From the NCBI GenBank assembly GCA_022769845.1, contig JALEIO010000128.1:1-28495 (forward strand): a stretch of DNA of 28,495 nucleotides, read 5' to 3'. Numbering within the stretch: the first letter of the stretch is position 1; each line of letters begins with the position of its first letter. The position numbers and the translations under genes were made by a program. The notes below the pieces were generated by a model. The model was not told where the DNA came from. It was given only the letters and a program-made list of their open reading frames with translations, and did not search any database. Below are positions 1 to 9,098 of this stretch, in pieces. This DNA is from Oscillospiraceae bacterium. GTDB taxonomy: Bacteria; Bacillota; Clostridia; UMGS1810.

Positions 1-2028
1 ATTTTCCGAAAGTGTAAGTTCGGCTTTTAGTTCGTTTACATTGTTAACGTTTTCAATGCTTTCTATTTTTGCGCCGATAAGTCTGTCGCCGTTATAAGCC
101 GCAATAACAAACTGTACGGGTTTAACAGCGGTTGATGTGCCTTTTGTAACGGCAGATGTTGCCGAAACCTTTGTACCGCTTGTAAGATCGCCCGAAATAA
201 CCGGAGTGCCGATAACTGTTTCGGTCGGCGCTGTAACAGTGAACAACGCACTGTTTCCGATAATGGTATAGTTTGCATCTCCTACGTCGTTTCGTTTCAT
301 ATCATTGACGATAACGCATTTATCACCGTTTGTAAGTTTGTTTGCAAGCGTTGCGGTTATTTTGTTGCCGTTTACAGAAATTGCCGTTGCGGTGTTTGCC
401 GTAAGACAAATACTGTCTTTTGTAACACTTTGCAAATCAACATAATCTTCAACAGTAATTTCGATTTCCTTGTCGCCTGTTTTTTCAACCGATTTAATCG
501 CATTTCCATTTGGATCGTATGTTATTTTTATGTTGTCAAGTGTAGTTGAGTTAGCCGAACTGTTATAGAAAACTATTTTTGAGAAAGTTTGCGTACTGTC
601 AACATAAGGAACAACCGTTGTTCCCGTCGAATATCTTATATTCGCAGTCGTATTTGGACCGGCTTTTTCGCCTGAAACAGATACATAGCAATTACCTGTA
701 TCAAGGTTAACAATAAGTCTCAATTTGCGAGGTGATGCAAAATGTGTGTACCATAAATCGTTACTGTTGTTGTCTAATCTTTGGTATTTTGCACCTGTTT
801 GTTCTTTTGCTTCAGTATAATATCCTAAAATACCATTGTCATACAAATACAGCGGATATTTAAAGCTCGGTCCGGTTCCGTTATTATACAAAAGTCCTAT
901 ATGCAAGCTGTTTTTTGCTACATCGCCAATAACTTCAGCCTCAATATTGATTATACCGCCTTTTACATCCTGCGGAAGACTTCTTCCAAGCCATTTTCCA
1001 CTTGCACCGGGAAGATTGATAACACCATTTTCAGCCGTTGCCCCTGCGGTGTTAGTTGTCCATTCATCAGTCGAAAGCGCTTCACTTCCATCCTCTGTAA
1101 GAGTGTAAATACCTTTTAACGAAAGTAATTCTTCGCTGGAATAAATGCTTGGATTAAGTTCCGAAATTATTTTCTTAACTTCACTTCCGGCAGTGGTTAA
1201 ATCGAGTTTTACATTTTTAAAGTAATCTTCGCTTACATAGAAAATCGGTCTTATACCGCAAAGACTTGAACCGCTGTTAGCGGCATTTCCGCTTGCAGGA
1301 TTTTGTCTTTTTATCAATGAACTTGCACCGGCACCGTCAAGAGCACCGAATGTTCTCAAAATACAAGCATAAGTATCGGTATTAACTGTATTTTCCGAAC
1401 CTGCAGATTTGAGTGTCTTTTTCATATACTGAGCATATTTTACAATATCATCAATTGATAAAACCGCAACTTTGCAGTTAACCGTATAGTCGAAGTTGTA
1501 TTTTTTATCAATATATGTGTTATCTGTACTTTTTCCGTTGTAGCCGTTAACATACCAGTCGTGTGTTCTTATATAACTTGCAATTTCGCTGTCCAAAGCA
1601 ACACCGCCGTTGCTGTTTACAGCAACAGCCTTTTTACTGCCGTCAAAAAATCCATTGTTGAGCCAATAAGCATAGCTTGTTGTAATTTCAGGATCAAAAA
1701 TGAATTTTTCTCTTTCCTCTTTAGTTGCGCTTCCTGTCAAGGCAACAGTTCCATCAGGAAACTTACCGTAATAATTATTTGAAATAAACAAATACTGTTT
1801 TTCGCCGTCAACCGTAACGGTGTCAACAGGGATAACCGTATAATAATATCCCGACGGTGATTTAAACTCATATTCGGTGTTTGTATCGTTAATATCACCC
1901 GAATTGGTATAATTTGCAGAACTTGTGTATTTCGGACTGCCGTTTTCCGTAACCTGCTCAAATGCCAAAACATTTACTGCCGACAAAAGCATACACAAAG
2001 CCATCAACATACATACTAATTTTTTCAT
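1..2028 (-). CDS. Secreted DUF6273-like / LamG-like multi-domain protein (3' end beyond window)
   Basis: The reading frame is open from the ATG at 2028 to base 1 (676 codons seen, no stop), so the C-terminus is cut by the window edge; comparison with the paralogue at 5020-7149 suggests only a few tens of residues are missing. An AGAGGA ribosome site precedes the start. Residues 1-23 are a signal peptide. Residues about 50-270 form a DUF6273-like module (YAYWLNNGFFDG, THDWYVNGY, CKVAVLS, ILRTFGAL, CGIRPIFYV). Residues about 335-505 resemble a LamG/concanavalin-type jelly roll (NLDTGNCYVSVSG, TFSKIVFYNSS, LDNIKITYDP). Residues 510-598 look Ig-like, followed by a C-terminal beta module (VIAAYNGDRLIGAK). 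It is probably the last or near-last gene of the transporter operon, 21 nt after the GH39-like gene. No catalytic signature is visible; extracellular glycan or protein binding is inferred. The family assignment was made by eye. Confidence 0.85.
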   Translation of the reverse strand, partial: MKKLVCMLMALCMLLSAVNVLAFEQVTENGSPKYTSSANYTNSGDINDTNTEYEFKSPSGYYYTVIPVDTVTVDGEKQYLFISNNYYGKFPDGTVALTGSATKEEREKFIFDPEITTSYAYWLNNGFFDGSKKAVAVNSNGGVALDSEIASYIRTHDWYVNGYNGKSTDNTYIDKKYNFDYTVNCKVAVLSIDDIVKYAQYMKKTLKSAGSENTVNTDTYACILRTFGALDGAGASSLIKRQNPASGNAANSGSSLCGIRPIFYVSEDYFKNVKLDLTTAGSEVKKIISELNPSIYSSEELLSLKGIYTLTEDGSEALSTDEWTTNTAGATAENGVINLPGASGKWLGRSLPQDVKGGIINIEAEVIGDVAKNSLHIGLLYNNGTGPSFKYPLYLYDNGILGYYTEAKEQTGAKYQRLDNNSNDLWYTHFASPRKLRLIVNLDTGNCYVSVSGEKAGPNTTANIRYSTGTTVVPYVDSTQTFSKIVFYNSSANSTTLDNIKITYDPNGNAIKSVEKTGDKEIEITVEDYVDLQSVTKDSICLTANTATAISVNGNKITATLANKLTNGDKCVIVNDMKRNDVGDANYTIIGNSALFTVTAPTETVIGTPVISGDLTSGTKVSATSAVTKGTSTAVKPVQFVIAAYNGDRLIGAKIESIENVNNVNELKAELTLSEN

Positions 2029-2049
2029 CATTCATTCCTCTGCTTTCTT

Positions 2050-5001
2050 TTATTTTAGCTCAACACTGTATGTGAGCGGTTTTATATTTGAAAAAGAATT
2101 AAACAAGAAGATTTTAACCGTATCGGCATTGCTGATTTTTTCATTGACATTGTGATAATAAATATTGTTATCATCCAGCATATCGCCTTTCTCAACCATT
2201 TCTATTCCGACAAGCGAGCCATTTTTATAGCTTGCTATTGCAACGGTAAATTCACCGTCATACAGCTTTTTATCGTTATCCACCGCAACGCAAACCGAAC
2301 TTGCCGAATTATATTCATCAATGCTATACACCCTTGTGCCGTTTACAAGCGGTTTAAGCTTCAATTCCGAAATCGATTCTTCATCAAAGTCAACCGAATA
2401 AACATCGCCGAGCGTTTTATTTGCGATATAAACCACATATGCGTCGCTTTGTTTAAGGGGTACAAAATTTATTGAAAAATCACCATTTGCACCTGTTTTT
2501 ATTTGATTTACATAAACAAGCACACCGTTGTTATTAAACACCTTTAACGTCACTGTTTCGTCATTTGCGGCATCCTTGATTTTTCCCGAAAGTGTAATTT
2601 CATCGAAGCTTTTTGCCGCAGAAACGGTGATTTTATCTGCGATATTCTGAACAATATACTCCGTAGTGTGTATTTCGTCAAACGAAACATTTCCGAGTTT
2701 CACGGTGTATTTTGTACTTTCGTTAAGCGGAACAAAGCTGAATTTGAACGACAAATTCTCGTCAAGCGTTGTTTGATTAATATACACAAGCTTGTTTTGA
2801 TCGTCAAATACTTTTATTGTCAAAACCTCGCCTTTGTGCGATGTGTAAACATTGCCCGAAACAACAAGTTCACCGAACTTTTTAGATACGGAAACATCAA
2901 GCTTGTCATTATAATATGTAACTGCGTATATAGGTTCTGTTGTCGCATTAATGCTGAACGCGCCGTCAACTTCGGCAATGTCAAGCACATTTCCGTACAT
3001 ATCGTAAAACTCCGTAAGTTTGCCCGTTTTTTCAACAGAAACATTTTCAGTTCCCGAAACAGTGAAATATACATCGGTTGCGGTGTGTTTTGCGGCATTT
3101 TCAAACGAAAGTTTACGTAATTTGGTTGAAAGGTTTGTAGATCCTTTTCCCTCTGATCCTGCTGTAAGACTGTTCACATTTGCCATTGACAAAAACACAG
3201 GACGCGCCGTATAAGGATATTTTGCGTTGTGATAATTCAGCATACCGTAGCTTTCCAAACGGGTGTTTTCTTTGGAAAGCTGATAAACATAGTATCTGTC
3301 ACAAAAATTTTCAGCCGCCATGGAAAGATAGTATTTCGCAAGTCCTGCCGCCTGATACTGTTCGTCTTTCGTTTCGCTGTATGCGGTATTGCCAACGCCA
3401 AACTCTGTGATATATACTTCTTTTTCTTCGGGAATAAGAGCAAGGTCGGCTCTTATATTTATTATTATTTCGTCAAGATAGCTGTCTGAGTATGAATAGT
3501 TATGAAACGAAAAAACGTCATAATAATTGTTTATATCGGGTTGAGCCAAAAACTCTTTAAGATACGCATCTGCATAAGGCATAAGCGACGAAATTATAGG
3601 CCCTGCAACTTTCACATTGGGATATTTTGCTTTAACCGCGATATATACGTCTTTCAAGAGTGCCGCATAACGCTGAACTCCCGTCGGAACTGTGTAAGCG
3701 TTTGAACAGTATTGCTTTAAATTCGGCTCGTTCCACACTTCAACAGTGTCGATTTTTCCGTTATAAATATCAAGTAATTTTATTACATAATCAACATAAG
3801 CTTTCCTGCCGTCCGCAGTAACAGGAAGATAATGCAGTTTGATTTCTTCGCCGTTTTCCGCCGCGGCAGCAACTTCTGCCGGAATTGTTTTCAAAACGTC
3901 CGCATTTGAGTAACCCGCCATAATAAGCGTCGTCATATTCTTGTCATACGACGAATTGATAAACTCCCTGCAAACATCAATTTCACTGTAATTTCTCTCG
4001 CCGTTGGCAACCGTTTCAAAACTCGGCCAGCTATAACCCTCTCGAATGTTTGAAAATCCCGCTTTATCAAGCAAAGTCATACTTCCGGAGATATTTCTGC
4101 CGCCCCAGTTAAAGTGCGCACCAACACCGATTTTTTCGTTTTTCGAGTTTGCCGTAGTGCTTTTGCACACAGAAAACGGCAAATTTGTGTTGGCGCTTAT
4201 GTTCTGCTCGGAATTTGAAAAGTTAACCTCCAAAACATAAGTACCGAATTTAAGGTTGGCAGACGGTATTATAACCGTATCGCTGACAGAATTACTTTTT
4301 CCGATTTGAAGCGGTTTTTGAGATGTGTATGCGATTGTGCCGTCCGCTTCGTTTTTGGCAGTGTATGTCACCGTACCCGAAATTGGTATTTCGCGATGAT
4401 TTGTAAATATAATATCTATACTTTTTTCGTCTTCTTTAAAGAAAATGTTTCCGAATTTTCCTGTTGAACCGCCAATTTCAACACCTGATGTTTTATCCGA
4501 AATTTCAACCGTGACATTCACAAAATACACAATTTCCATTTTGGGCATAACAACGGAAAAATCTGCATTTTTCAATCTGTTTCCGAAATAAGCGTCCTCA
4601 ATTTCAAATACGGCAGTACGAGTTTTCTTTTCTGACGTTGTTTCTCCGTACAGCTCGTGACGTTTTTGCGAATTTGAAATCGAATCGTATTCAAACGCAA
4701 AATACTTTCCGCTTTCGCCCGAATCAATATATTCAATCTTCACGGTAGCATTTTTATATTCTGCGTTACCGTTTATCACTCCATCATCAATATCAAAATA
4801 AATTGTTTTGTTACCTGTTGTTGTATCGGCATAAAAAACGCTCTGTCCGTCAACCGTTGCGGTTGAAATGTTGCCCGAAGCGGTTATGCCGCTTGACGCA
4901 TTTGCGTTGTAATTAAGCGTGTTTGCGGCATAAATCGGACAAATTGGAGTTAACAAAACAACAAATGAAAATATAAGCAAAGATGAAACAAATTTTTTCA
5001 T
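2050..5001 (-). CDS. Secreted clan GH-A glycoside hydrolase, GH39-like, with Ig-like repeats
   Basis: 983 residues from the ATG at 5001. An in-frame ATG at 5007 lies only about 1 nt from the GGAG site (5009-5012), whereas 5001 is 7 nt away and begins the MKKF signal peptide (cleavage near IYA). Residues about 30-170 form a beta-rich accessory domain and 180-280 an Ig-like domain. Residues about 290-615 are a TIM-barrel hydrolase with the two GH-A glutamates: acid/base in EVWNEPN (about E425) and nucleophile in VYITEFGVG (about E533). Two tandem Ig-like repeats of about 85 residues follow (TIKVFDDQNKLVYINQ and TLKVFNNNGVLVYVNQ), then the C-terminal module ending ADTVKIFLFNSF. The WNEPN motif and the barrel layout resemble GH39/PslG-like enzymes, but GH5, GH30 or GH51 relatives share them, so the substrate is not assigned. 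It lies between two DUF6273-like genes, with gaps of 18 and 21 nt. Confidence 0.85.
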   Translation of the reverse strand: MKKFVSSLLIFSFVVLLTPICPIYAANTLNYNANASSGITASGNISTATVDGQSVFYADTTTGNKTIYFDIDDGVINGNAEYKNATVKIEYIDSGESGKYFAFEYDSISNSQKRHELYGETTSEKKTRTAVFEIEDAYFGNRLKNADFSVVMPKMEIVYFVNVTVEISDKTSGVEIGGSTGKFGNIFFKEDEKSIDIIFTNHREIPISGTVTYTAKNEADGTIAYTSQKPLQIGKSNSVSDTVIIPSANLKFGTYVLEVNFSNSEQNISANTNLPFSVCKSTTANSKNEKIGVGAHFNWGGRNISGSMTLLDKAGFSNIREGYSWPSFETVANGERNYSEIDVCREFINSSYDKNMTTLIMAGYSNADVLKTIPAEVAAAAENGEEIKLHYLPVTADGRKAYVDYVIKLLDIYNGKIDTVEVWNEPNLKQYCSNAYTVPTGVQRYAALLKDVYIAVKAKYPNVKVAGPIISSLMPYADAYLKEFLAQPDINNYYDVFSFHNYSYSDSYLDEIIINIRADLALIPEEKEVYITEFGVGNTAYSETKDEQYQAAGLAKYYLSMAAENFCDRYYVYQLSKENTRLESYGMLNYHNAKYPYTARPVFLSMANVNSLTAGSEGKGSTNLSTKLRKLSFENAAKHTATDVYFTVSGTENVSVEKTGKLTEFYDMYGNVLDIAEVDGAFSINATTEPIYAVTYYNDKLDVSVSKKFGELVVSGNVYTSHKGEVLTIKVFDDQNKLVYINQTTLDENLSFKFSFVPLNESTKYTVKLGNVSFDEIHTTEYIVQNIADKITVSAAKSFDEITLSGKIKDAANDETVTLKVFNNNGVLVYVNQIKTGANGDFSINFVPLKQSDAYVVYIANKTLGDVYSVDFDEESISELKLKPLVNGTRVYSIDEYNSASSVCVAVDNDKKLYDGEFTVAIASYKNGSLVGIEMVEKGDMLDDNNIYYHNVNEKISNADTVKIFLFNSFSNIKPLTYSVELK

Positions 5002-5019
5002 TGTCATTCTCCGTTCGTA

Positions 5020-7149
5020 TTATTGTGCAGATGCACTGTAAAATGCGGCGGGGATCATATTTTCATCCCACAAAAAAGCTTTGAATGTATCGGCATACGA
5101 ATCAAGTGTAAGTGTAACGCTTTCTGTTTGGGCAGTGGTCGAACCGGTTACAACATTAAATCGGTTAACATTGGAAATACCAACAATTTTATTGCCGTTG
5201 TATGCAGCAAGAATGAGTTCAAGTGCCTTACCCGACGTATTTCCGGGAATTACACTTGCAGTTGCGGTAACTGTGCTTCCGCTTGTGAAAGCAGGATTGT
5301 TTATTGTGACATCAGCAGCGTATTCCACTATTTCATAGTCAAATGCAGTACCGTTGCCTATTACACAATATGACGCACCCTCCGCATCCGCGCGTTTCAA
5401 ATTATTAACGACCATATATCCGCCGTTCTGCGAAAGATTTTTCTCAAATTTAACAGTGAGCTTATTGTCGTTGGACACAGCCGAAACCGCATTGTTATTT
5501 GAAACCAAAACGTCCGCCGCAGTAACATTTGCGGTGTTCACATAATCTTTAAATGTAACAACCAATGTTTTGTCATCAAGCGCTTTTATAGACTCGTAAG
5601 CATTGCCGTTCGGGTCATATGTAATTTTGATATTGTCGATTTTGGAATCACTTGCCGAACTGTTGTAAAATGCCACTTTAGAAAATGTTTTTTCGCCGCT
5701 TATATACGGCAAAACAGTTGTACCGTCAGAATATCTAACCAAATCACTGCCATCACTTGCAGCTTTTCCACTGATTGAAACGTAACAATTACCGGTATCG
5801 AGATTTACGGTAACCTTAACGTTAAACGGTTGGTTAAAATGATTGTACCAAAGGTCATAAGATGTGTTTTCAAGTCTTTTAAAACCTGTACCTTTACCTG
5901 ATGCAGCTTCAGAGTAATATCCTGCCCTACCTACACCGTCGCCGCCTAACATATAAAACGGATATTTGAAACTCGGGCTTGCATCTCCATCATACATAAG
6001 GCCGATATGCAAACCGTTGCCGACTGCCTCTTTAACTTCGGCCTCGATTGTGATTGTGCCGCCCTTTACGTTTGTGGGAAGATTTCTTGCAGCCCATTTA
6101 CTTTTTGTAAGATTGATATATCCGTTTTCGTCAATCGCAACATTCGCACTGTTTGTCCAGTCGGATGATGAAATAGCATTACTTCCGTCCTCTGTAATTG
6201 TGTAAATGCCTTTTAATAAAAGCTGTTCATCAGCACTTGCAGTACCCTGATTAAGCTCGGATATAATTGCTTTAACCGCACTGCCTGCAGTAAGCAAATC
6301 AATGTTTGTATTGTTTTTGAAATAATCTTCGCTTACATAAAATGCAGGACGTATCCTTGCTGCGCCGTAATTCGCCGTGAATTTTGTAGGATCCGAATTG
6401 TAAACTGCGATATTTGCAGTACAACCGTTAGAAGAATACAACGTTCTTAAATTCGTCGAATTACCAACCGGCGATCTTAAAAACATATGAAATCCACTCG
6501 AAGTAAGAGATCCGTTTACATATGCACCCCAACCAATCTTTTTTGCATATTCACTAATAGAAAGAAGTGCAATTTTGCAATTTACCGAATAGTCGGTTTG
6601 CGGATAACCGGTCGGTGCTTTTTCATTTGCTTCAACAAGCCATTCGTGATCAACAATGTAAGGTTTTATATTTGTATCAAGTGCAACTCCGTCAGTAGTT
6701 GCCGTTCCGCCATTATAAAAAGCATTGTTAAGCCAATATGCAATATTATTCTCAACGGAAGGGTCAAAGACATTATTATCAGGTGTTATGCCAATCCCAT
6801 AGCCATACAAATCATTACAATAAATATAATACTGCTTTTTGCCGTCAGATGCGACAACTTCATCAAGCACCTGATAGTGATATGTTGTGCCGCTTGTTGT
6901 AGCCGTAAACGCATAATCGGCATTTACTTTTTCCGGCATAATCAGATCGCCCAAACCTGTTTCTGTGGTGGTAGCACCAACCGAAACCTTTCCGGTTGTC
7001 GAATCATAATAGAAATATTTTCCACCTTGGCCGTCAATCCTGATAGTTTCCATCGCGGTTGTGGTATCAAGCGCGGTAAACGCAAAAACATTCACCGTTA
7101 CAGAGAACACCATAACCAAAGCCAAAACCAATGCAATAAACTTTTTCAT
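5020..7149 (-). CDS. Secreted DUF6273-like (subtype B) / LamG-like protein
   Basis: 709 residues, complete; GGAG lies 9 nt before the ATG. Signal peptide 1-23. Residues about 80-280 are a DUF6273-like module with IAYWLNNAFYNG (137-147), CKIALLSISEY (191-201), MFLRSPVGN (222-230) and RIRPAFYVSEDYF (265-277). Residues about 340-512 are a LamG/concanavalin-like domain (NLDTGNCYVSISG, DNIKITYDPNG), 515-615 are Ig-like, and the C-terminal module contains LILAAYNGNKIVGIS and DTFKAFLWDEN. From about residue 285 onward it is closely similar to the truncated protein at 1-2028, which indicates duplication. It follows the second permease gene by 31 nt, so it is probably co-transcribed with the sugar transporter. 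No enzyme motif is seen. A role as an extracellular binding protein for the imported glycan is inferred from this context only. Confidence 0.85.
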   Translation of the reverse strand: MKKFIALVLALVMVFSVTVNVFAFTALDTTTAMETIRIDGQGGKYFYYDSTTGKVSVGATTTETGLGDLIMPEKVNADYAFTATTSGTTYHYQVLDEVVASDGKKQYYIYCNDLYGYGIGITPDNNVFDPSVENNIAYWLNNAFYNGGTATTDGVALDTNIKPYIVDHEWLVEANEKAPTGYPQTDYSVNCKIALLSISEYAKKIGWGAYVNGSLTSSGFHMFLRSPVGNSTNLRTLYSSNGCTANIAVYNSDPTKFTANYGAARIRPAFYVSEDYFKNNTNIDLLTAGSAVKAIISELNQGTASADEQLLLKGIYTITEDGSNAISSSDWTNSANVAIDENGYINLTKSKWAARNLPTNVKGGTITIEAEVKEAVGNGLHIGLMYDGDASPSFKYPFYMLGGDGVGRAGYYSEAASGKGTGFKRLENTSYDLWYNHFNQPFNVKVTVNLDTGNCYVSISGKAASDGSDLVRYSDGTTVLPYISGEKTFSKVAFYNSSASDSKIDNIKITYDPNGNAYESIKALDDKTLVVTFKDYVNTANVTAADVLVSNNNAVSAVSNDNKLTVKFEKNLSQNGGYMVVNNLKRADAEGASYCVIGNGTAFDYEIVEYAADVTINNPAFTSGSTVTATASVIPGNTSGKALELILAAYNGNKIVGISNVNRFNVVTGSTTAQTESVTLTLDSYADTFKAFLWDENMIPAAFYSASAQ

Positions 7150-7180
7150 AAGCTTTCACTCCGTTCTAAAATTTAATATA

Positions 7181-8014
7181 TTAACCTTTAACGCTACCGG
7201 CCGTAAGCCCTGCAACAAGTTGTTTTTGACAAAGGAAGAATACACAAATCGACGGGATTGCGTAAAGAAGTGCCGCCGCACATTTTATAGGGTCAAGATT
7301 TGCCGTAGGGTCGCTCGGCAAGGTGTAACTTGCGTTGAAAAGCGCAATGGAAAGTGGATATTTCTTTTCTGTCAAAAACATATACGGAGTCATATAGTTT
7401 CCCCACTCGCCGACAAACACCCTGAAAAGTCCTACCGCCAAAATGCTTTTGCAAATCGGCATATAAATCTGTGTTATAATTCTGAAAAATCCGCAGCCGT
7501 CAATAAAAGCCGCTTCTTCAATTTCACTCGGAATACTTTCGATATACTGCTTATACAAAAATACAATACCCGGCGCACCTGCCATACAGGTTAAGAACCA
7601 AATCCAGTAAGTGTCTTTGATGCCGAAATTTGAAAATGCTATGTACTGCGGAATCTGCAATGCAAATCCCGGTATCATCATACAAGACAAAAGAAGCATA
7701 AACAAAAATTTGTTTCCTTTAACCTTTAATTTTGCAAATGCAAAACCGTAGAAAAAGTCAATCGTTATCCCGAAAAATACCGTTATACTTACTATAATGC
7801 ACGAGTTTTTCAAATAACGCAGGAACGGTATAAGCGTTACCGCATATTTATAGTTTATCCACTCAGGTTTTTGCGTCAGCGCTATCGTGGGCAACGAATA
7901 TATCGAACGCAGTGAATTTACAAAGGTGTAGTAAAGAGGAACTATAAATATGATGCTGATGAGTGTGCAGACTGCAAACCAAATAATATATGTAATTCTT
8001 TTTTTCTTCTCCAT
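7181..8014 (-). CDS. CUT1-family sugar ABC transporter permease (MalG/UgpE-like)
   Basis: 277 residues, with GGAG 6 nt before the ATG. It has six hydrophobic segments, beginning with the N-terminal helix at 8-31. The permease EAA loop reads EEAAFIDGCGFFRIITQIYMP (starting near residue 166), the contact site for the ATPase subunit. Length and topology match the second permease of carbohydrate-uptake-transporter-1 systems, which move oligosaccharides or sugar derivatives across the membrane. The gene starts 17 nt after the partner permease gene and the product ends in the typical short cytoplasmic tail (TAGSVKG). No ATP-binding subunit gene is in the window; in Firmicutes such systems usually borrow a shared MsmX-type ATPase, which I assume here. 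Substrate unknown, probably oligosaccharides released by the neighbouring hydrolases. Confidence 0.93.
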   Translation of the reverse strand: MEKKKRITYIIWFAVCTLISIIFIVPLYYTFVNSLRSIYSLPTIALTQKPEWINYKYAVTLIPFLRYLKNSCIIVSITVFFGITIDFFYGFAFAKLKVKGNKFLFMLLLSCMMIPGFALQIPQYIAFSNFGIKDTYWIWFLTCMAGAPGIVFLYKQYIESIPSEIEEAAFIDGCGFFRIITQIYMPICKSILAVGLFRVFVGEWGNYMTPYMFLTEKKYPLSIALFNASYTLPSDPTANLDPIKCAAALLYAIPSICVFFLCQKQLVAGLTAGSVKG

Positions 8015-8031
8015 AATAAGCTCCTACTAAA

Positions 8032-9003
8032 TTAGTTTGTTTCGGTATATACCCAATATTTTTTTGTACCCTCAAGCACAAATGTGATAGTCATAATTAT
8101 CGCAAAAATTACCCATACCATAGCCATACCATAGCCAAAACGCATATTTACGAAAATCTGCTGATATACGTGAACGAGGTATGTGTAAACAGGACGTATC
8201 GGAACACTTGTGAGTCCTTCTCCGCTTGCACCCGCCAAAAGCACAGGCTGTGCAAAAAGCTGAAGTGTACCGATAATCGACGTGGTAATGTGCATATAAA
8301 TCATATTTGAAACAAGCGGCAATGTAATTTTAAACGTTTTTGCAACGGGGCCGACTCCTTCGATGTCAGCCGCCTCATATAAATCTTCGGGTATGCCTTT
8401 TATCGCCGCTATTATCGTAAGCGCACCTCCGCCGGCAGTCCATAGCATCATAATCATAAGGGCTCGTTTTACATAATCGTAGCCAAGCCAGTTAACTGCT
8501 TCTGCGCCGAAAAGTTCACGTACGAAGTTGAAAAGTCCGCCGTCGTATGCGTAAATACCCTTCCACATAAGCGCAATCGCAACCGCCGGGATAACCGACG
8601 GCAGATAAAACAGCGTTCTGAACACACTGACACCTCGAAAAGTATTACTCAATATAAGCGATATTGTTACACAAATAACCGTGCCGACAGGAACTGTTAT
8701 AACGCCTATTCCGATTACTCGCAAAATAGATGGCATTGCCTCATTGTCCGCAAATACGCGTTTAAAGTTTGAAAGTCCGACAAATGTAAGATTATCAAGA
8801 TTAAATCCGGTGAAGTTGGTGAAACTGATATAAAGTCCCCATACAAGCGGATAGCCTTTAGTTAAAAGAAAGAAGAAAATGAACGGTGCCATAATTGCAT
8901 AAAACGCACGATAACGCGCCTTTTCAAGACCTGTTCCTCTTTTTTTAACTTTAAGCACTCTTTTGGTTTCAGATGCCGATGCCTTTTTTGTTAAGTTTTT
9001 CAT
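8032..9003 (-). CDS. CUT1-family sugar ABC transporter permease (MalF/UgpA/LplB-like)
   Basis: 323 residues; AAGGAAG precedes the ATG. A basic cytoplasmic N-terminus (residues 1-32) leads into six membrane segments: about 36-58, 95-120, 129-149, 181-201, a segment after residue 230, and the last near 290-313. The EAA loop reads EDLYEAADIEGVGPVAKTF (206-224), the site that docks the ATPase. It is partner to the permease at 7181-8014 and follows the binding-protein gene after a 95-nt gap containing a hairpin (9053-9080). The class is secure from topology and the EAA motif. The transported sugar cannot be told from sequence alone. Confidence 0.93.
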   Translation of the reverse strand: MKNLTKKASASETKRVLKVKKRGTGLEKARYRAFYAIMAPFIFFFLLTKGYPLVWGLYISFTNFTGFNLDNLTFVGLSNFKRVFADNEAMPSILRVIGIGVITVPVGTVICVTISLILSNTFRGVSVFRTLFYLPSVIPAVAIALMWKGIYAYDGGLFNFVRELFGAEAVNWLGYDYVKRALMIMMLWTAGGGALTIIAAIKGIPEDLYEAADIEGVGPVAKTFKITLPLVSNMIYMHITTSIIGTLQLFAQPVLLAGASGEGLTSVPIRPVYTYLVHVYQQIFVNMRFGYGMAMVWVIFAIIMTITFVLEGTKKYWVYTETN

Positions 9004-9052
9004 AATACATCTTCCTTAAAATAATACTTTTATAAAAACATCATCTTTGTTT

Positions 9053-9080
9053 AAAGCCGAAAGAATATTCCTTCGGCTTT
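9053..9080 (-). repeat. Intercistronic hairpin between binding-protein and permease genes
   Basis: A 9-bp stem (AAAGCCGAA at 9053-9061 with TTCGGCTTT at 9072-9080) encloses a self-complementary GAATATTC at 9063-9070. On the minus (coding) strand the stem is followed by AAACAAAG rather than a T-run, so it is a poor intrinsic terminator. Hairpins here are known in other sugar-transporter operons (for example malE-malF) to protect the upstream mRNA and give more binding protein than permease; that role is inferred. Confidence 0.6.
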
Positions 9081-9098
9081 AAGATGAAATAATAATTT

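Noticed and set aside
6487..7176. Open frame of 229 codons on the plus strand
   Set aside because: It lies entirely opposite the 709-residue DUF6273-like gene apart from the short upstream gap, its product is rich in Cys, Ile and Arg with no recognisable domain, and no ribosome site precedes it. It is a frame shadow, as are the other plus-strand frames over 1-20955.
9053..9080. Hairpin as an intrinsic terminator
   Set aside because: On the coding strand it is followed by AAACAAAG rather than a T-run, and the permease genes beyond it belong to the same transport system.
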